DNA of 45,718 nt, from positions 1-45,718 of the forward strand of contig CANQPX010000015.1 in assembly GCA_947625915.1 (NCBI GenBank). Reading direction: 5' to 3'. Made by a program: the position numbers and the translations under genes. This stretch comes from an uncultured Clostridia bacterium. Its GTDB lineage: Bacteria; Bacillota; Clostridia; Oscillospirales; Ruminococcaceae. The notes beneath the pieces were generated by a model that did no database searches, was not told the DNA's origin, and saw only the letters and a list, made by a program, of their open reading frames with translations. Each line of letters begins with the position of its first letter. The first letter of the stretch is position 1. Positions 43,767 through 45,718 of the stretch are shown here, piece after piece.

Positions 43767-44198
43767 TCAGATGGAAAAATTCCCGCCGTCCGCGTATTTG
43801 TCTATAATATCCTGAAGCGTTATCCCGTCAAGATAATCGGTTATGACCTTATACAGCCCTTTCCACACGGGCAAAGTCATACATTCTCCCGCTCTGGGAC
43901 AGTCGTTATGCTCATACTGCAAGCAGGCTACAGGGCAAAGTTCTCCTTCGGATATCCGCAGTATCTCGCCTACGGTGTACTTATCAGGCGTTCTTGAAAG
44001 CATATATCCGCCCTGATAACCTCTGTTCGTTTTCAAAAGCCCCGATCTGTTCAGCAGCGGAACTATCTGCTCAAGGTATTTTTTTGAAATATCCTGACGT
44101 TCGGCTATGTCTTTGAGCGCTACATAATCTTCTTTGCCGTGTATGGCAAGATCCAACATCATACGCAGCGCATATCTTCCTTTGGTGGAAATTTTCAT
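43767..44198 (-). CDS. Rrf2/IscR-family transcriptional regulator
   Basis: A 143-residue winged-helix regulator. The N-terminal part (MKISTKGRYALRMMLDLA, IAERQDISKKYLEQIVPLLNRSGLLKTNRGYQGGY) is a clear Rrf2 domain. Four cysteines, 88, 92, 100 and 106, in ELCPVACLQYEHNDCPRAGEC sit where IscR and NsrR bind an iron-sulfur cluster, so a cluster is likely (spacing differs from E. coli IscR). No isc or suf gene is adjacent. It is monocistronic, with a strong terminator. Targets are unknown; control of iron-sulfur or cysteine metabolism is the usual role. Confidence 0.93.
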   Translation of the reverse strand: MKISTKGRYALRMMLDLAIHGKEDYVALKDIAERQDISKKYLEQIVPLLNRSGLLKTNRGYQGGYMLSRTPDKYTVGEILRISEGELCPVACLQYEHNDCPRAGECMTLPVWKGLYKVITDYLDGITLQDIIDKYADGGNFSI

Positions 44199-44298
44199 GA
44201 CCGTTTACGACCTTTCACGAATTATATTACTATTATAACATAGGATTAGTAGGTTTTCAAGGGTTTTTTGATTTTTTATTATATTTTTTTTAAAACTA

Positions 44299-44327
44299 TT
44301 GAAAATCGCTGCTAAATGTTATAAAAT
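44299..44327 (+). promoter_or_regulatory. Predicted galE promoter
   Basis: TTGAAA (44299-44304), 17 bases, TAAAAT (44322-44327), 42 bases before the start codon. Confidence 0.68.
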
Positions 44328-44369
44328 ATATTTGTAACATAAATTTTCCATGAAAGGAAGTTCTGTATT

Positions 44370-45383
44370 ATGAGTAATATTCTTGTGACAGGCGGCGCCG
44401 GTTTCATAGGCAGCCATACCTGCGTTGAACTGCTTAACGCGGGTAATGAAATTGTTGTAATGGACAATTTCTCCAACTCAAAACCCGAGGCTTTGAACCG
44501 TATCAAAAAGATCACAGGCAAAGATTTCAAATTCTATGAAACGGATATCCTTGATTACGACGGCACGAGCAAAATTTTTAAGGAAAACAAGATCGACGCC
44601 GTTATACATTTTGCCGGACTTAAAGCTGTCGGCGAATCATGCGCAAAACCCCTTGAATACTATTACAACAATATTTCCGGAACTATAGAACTTATAAAAG
44701 CTATGCGCGATAACGGCTGCAAAAATATGGTATTTTCTTCCAGCGCGACCGTTTACGGCATGAATAATCCCGTTCCTTACATCGAGACTTATCCCACTTC
44801 CGCAACAAATCCTTACGGTTACACAAAGGTAATGATTGAACAGATACTTACCGATACCGCGAAAGCAGACAGCGAGTGGAGCGTTGTGCTTCTCCGCTAT
44901 TTCAACCCAATCGGCGCGCATGAAAGCGGTCTCATAGGCGAAGATCCCAACGGCATACCCAATAATCTTCTGCCTTATGTTGCACAGGTGGCGTCGGGCA
45001 GACTTCCATGTCTCAGCGTTTACGGCAACGATTACGATACCCCCGACGGAACAGGCGTAAGAGATTATATCCATGTTGTGGATCTGGCAAAAGGTCATCT
45101 TTGCGCGGTGGATTACGCGCTGAAACATAAGGGCACCGAAGCCGTCAACCTCGGTACGGGCAAAGGTACGAGCGTTTTAGAAGTTGTAAAAGCATTTGAA
45201 GAAGCTTCGGGAAAGAAAGTCAATTACAAGATCGCTCCCCGCCGCCCGGGAGATATTGCGACTTGCTATGCGAACACCGATAAGGCGAAGGAACTTTTCG
45301 GTTGGGAGGCAAAAGCGGATATTGCTCAGATGTGCCGTGACAGCTGGAATTTCACAGTTAAAAATCCGGAAGGTATAAAATAA
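44370..45383 (+). CDS. galE: UDP-glucose 4-epimerase
   Basis: A 337-residue extended short-chain dehydrogenase that interconverts UDP-glucose and UDP-galactose with bound NAD. Rossmann motif GGAGFIGSHT (8-17), catalytic Ser in FSSSATVYG, Tyr-x3-Lys in NPYGYTKVMIEQ, substrate loop RYFNPIGAHESGLIGEDPNGIPNNLLPYV and the C-terminal APRRPGDIATCYANTDKAKELFGW. Length is standard. AAAGGAAG lies about 9 bases before the ATG. It is monocistronic, without gal operon neighbours in the window, consistent with supply of UDP-galactose for surface glycans. Confidence 0.97.
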   Translation: MSNILVTGGAGFIGSHTCVELLNAGNEIVVMDNFSNSKPEALNRIKKITGKDFKFYETDILDYDGTSKIFKENKIDAVIHFAGLKAVGESCAKPLEYYYNNISGTIELIKAMRDNGCKNMVFSSSATVYGMNNPVPYIETYPTSATNPYGYTKVMIEQILTDTAKADSEWSVVLLRYFNPIGAHESGLIGEDPNGIPNNLLPYVAQVASGRLPCLSVYGNDYDTPDGTGVRDYIHVVDLAKGHLCAVDYALKHKGTEAVNLGTGKGTSVLEVVKAFEEASGKKVNYKIAPRRPGDIATCYANTDKAKELFGWEAKADIAQMCRDSWNFTVKNPEGIK

Positions 45384-45389
45384 AAAAAC

Positions 45390-45419
45390 AGCGGGAACGG
45401 CATGAAAACCGTTCCTGCT
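45390..45419 (+). terminator. Hairpin after galE
   Basis: AGCGGGAACGG, loop CATGAAAA, CCGTTCCTGCT: an 11-bp stem just after the galE stop. The T-run expected after it on the plus strand is missing; element E7 starts there instead. On the minus strand the stem is followed by a T-run. Confidence 0.7.
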
Positions 45420-45420
45420 C

Positions 45421-45718
45421 CGGTTTGCAGAAAAAGTTTTTAACAATTTTGCGCGCAGCGCAAAATTGAAAAGCTGGTCGAGCTGAGCCCAGCTCGCGGT
45501 TTCCAAAGGCAGAGCCTTTGGTCGCCGTCCGCAGACGGCGAAATCCCCTTTACGAAGGCGCCTCTGCAAAGGGTGTGAATAAAACGACGCAAGCGTCGTT
45601 TCCGCCCTTTGGGCGGCAAGAGGGGAACGCTCTGCAAGAGAGAGCGTTCCCCTTGGCATTAACGGCTAATACCATTTAAGCCTTGCCAAACAGCCCGGTG
45701 AGCTGTTTGGCAATACAG
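45421..45718 (+). mobile_element. Hairpin-mosaic repeat element, copy E7 (cut by window end)
   Basis: Starts directly after the galE hairpin with CGGTTTGCAGAAAAAG, a diverged end. H1 CAATTTTGCGC/GCGCAAAATTG, H2 CGAGCTG/CAGCTCG as in E1, H3 CCAAAGGC/GCCTTTGG as in E2, H4 CGCCGTC/GACGGCG, H6 GCCGCC/GGCGGC as in E1 with an extra hairpin, AAACGACGC/GCGTCGTTT, inserted before it, H7 GGGGAACGCTCT type, TTGGCATTAA, H8 TTGCCAAACAGC type. The tail lies beyond the window. Confidence 0.82.

Overview
The window reads as a chromosomal segment of a Gram-positive Clostridia bacterium, most likely of the Ruminococcaceae/Oscillospiraceae type. Supporting signs are a T-box leader on hisS, a CIRCE operator on groESL, a clostridial-type FeoB, a dehydratase activase of the HgdC type, strong GGAGG ribosome-binding sites and TTGNNN-N17-TATAAT promoters. 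No rRNA, tRNA, CRISPR array, prophage or transposase gene was seen. Nearly all genes look like ordinary chromosomal genes.

Layout. 1-5.8 kb: hisS with its T-box, a hybrid sensor kinase and an rlmA-like rRNA methyltransferase, all on the minus strand. 5.8-8.1 kb: an ECF sigma factor, its zinc-finger anti-sigma factor and a TspO protein whose ribosome-binding site lies inside a hairpin. 8.5-15.7 kb, minus strand: a propeller/HD-GYP sensor, then an HtrA protease behind a two-component pair, resembling a CssRS-HtrA envelope-stress unit. 16.6-19.3 kb: a secreted CAP-domain protein with a structured mRNA leader, and a DUF362 protein. 19.8-21.9 kb: groES-groEL. 22-25.7 kb: a heterodimeric ABC exporter. 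25.9-29 kb: an acetyltransferase, then a cobalamin riboswitch with a binding protein and permease but no ATPase. 29.4-33.5 kb: feoB, a CDF metal transporter and a YgjP-like metalloprotease. 33.9-36 kb: a zinc-ribbon membrane protein and a TPR lipoprotein. 36-40.3 kb: a large dehydratase activase split into two genes. 40.5-43.6 kb: a thyA-folA-sirtuin-nadC operon. 43.7-45.4 kb: an Rrf2 regulator and galE.

The most striking feature is an intergenic repeat family. Seven copies (called E1-E7) of a 0.3-0.4 kb element, in both orientations, plus one small tail-to-tail derivative (E8), occupy gene-free gaps. Each is a chain of about eight hairpins. Most stems occur as two to four different sequence versions that all keep perfect or near-perfect pairing, and the versions are reassorted between copies. 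Ends resemble CAGNCTGTCGAAAA, and several copies are flanked by direct repeats of 7 to 22 bases, in two cases duplicated terminator hairpins. It is non-coding, apparently mobile, and under strong structural constraint. I could not assign it to a named family.

A second notable signal is a shared 5' leader module (ribosome-binding site, then a 15-base hairpin, then the start codon) found before two unrelated genes, the ABC exporter and thyA.
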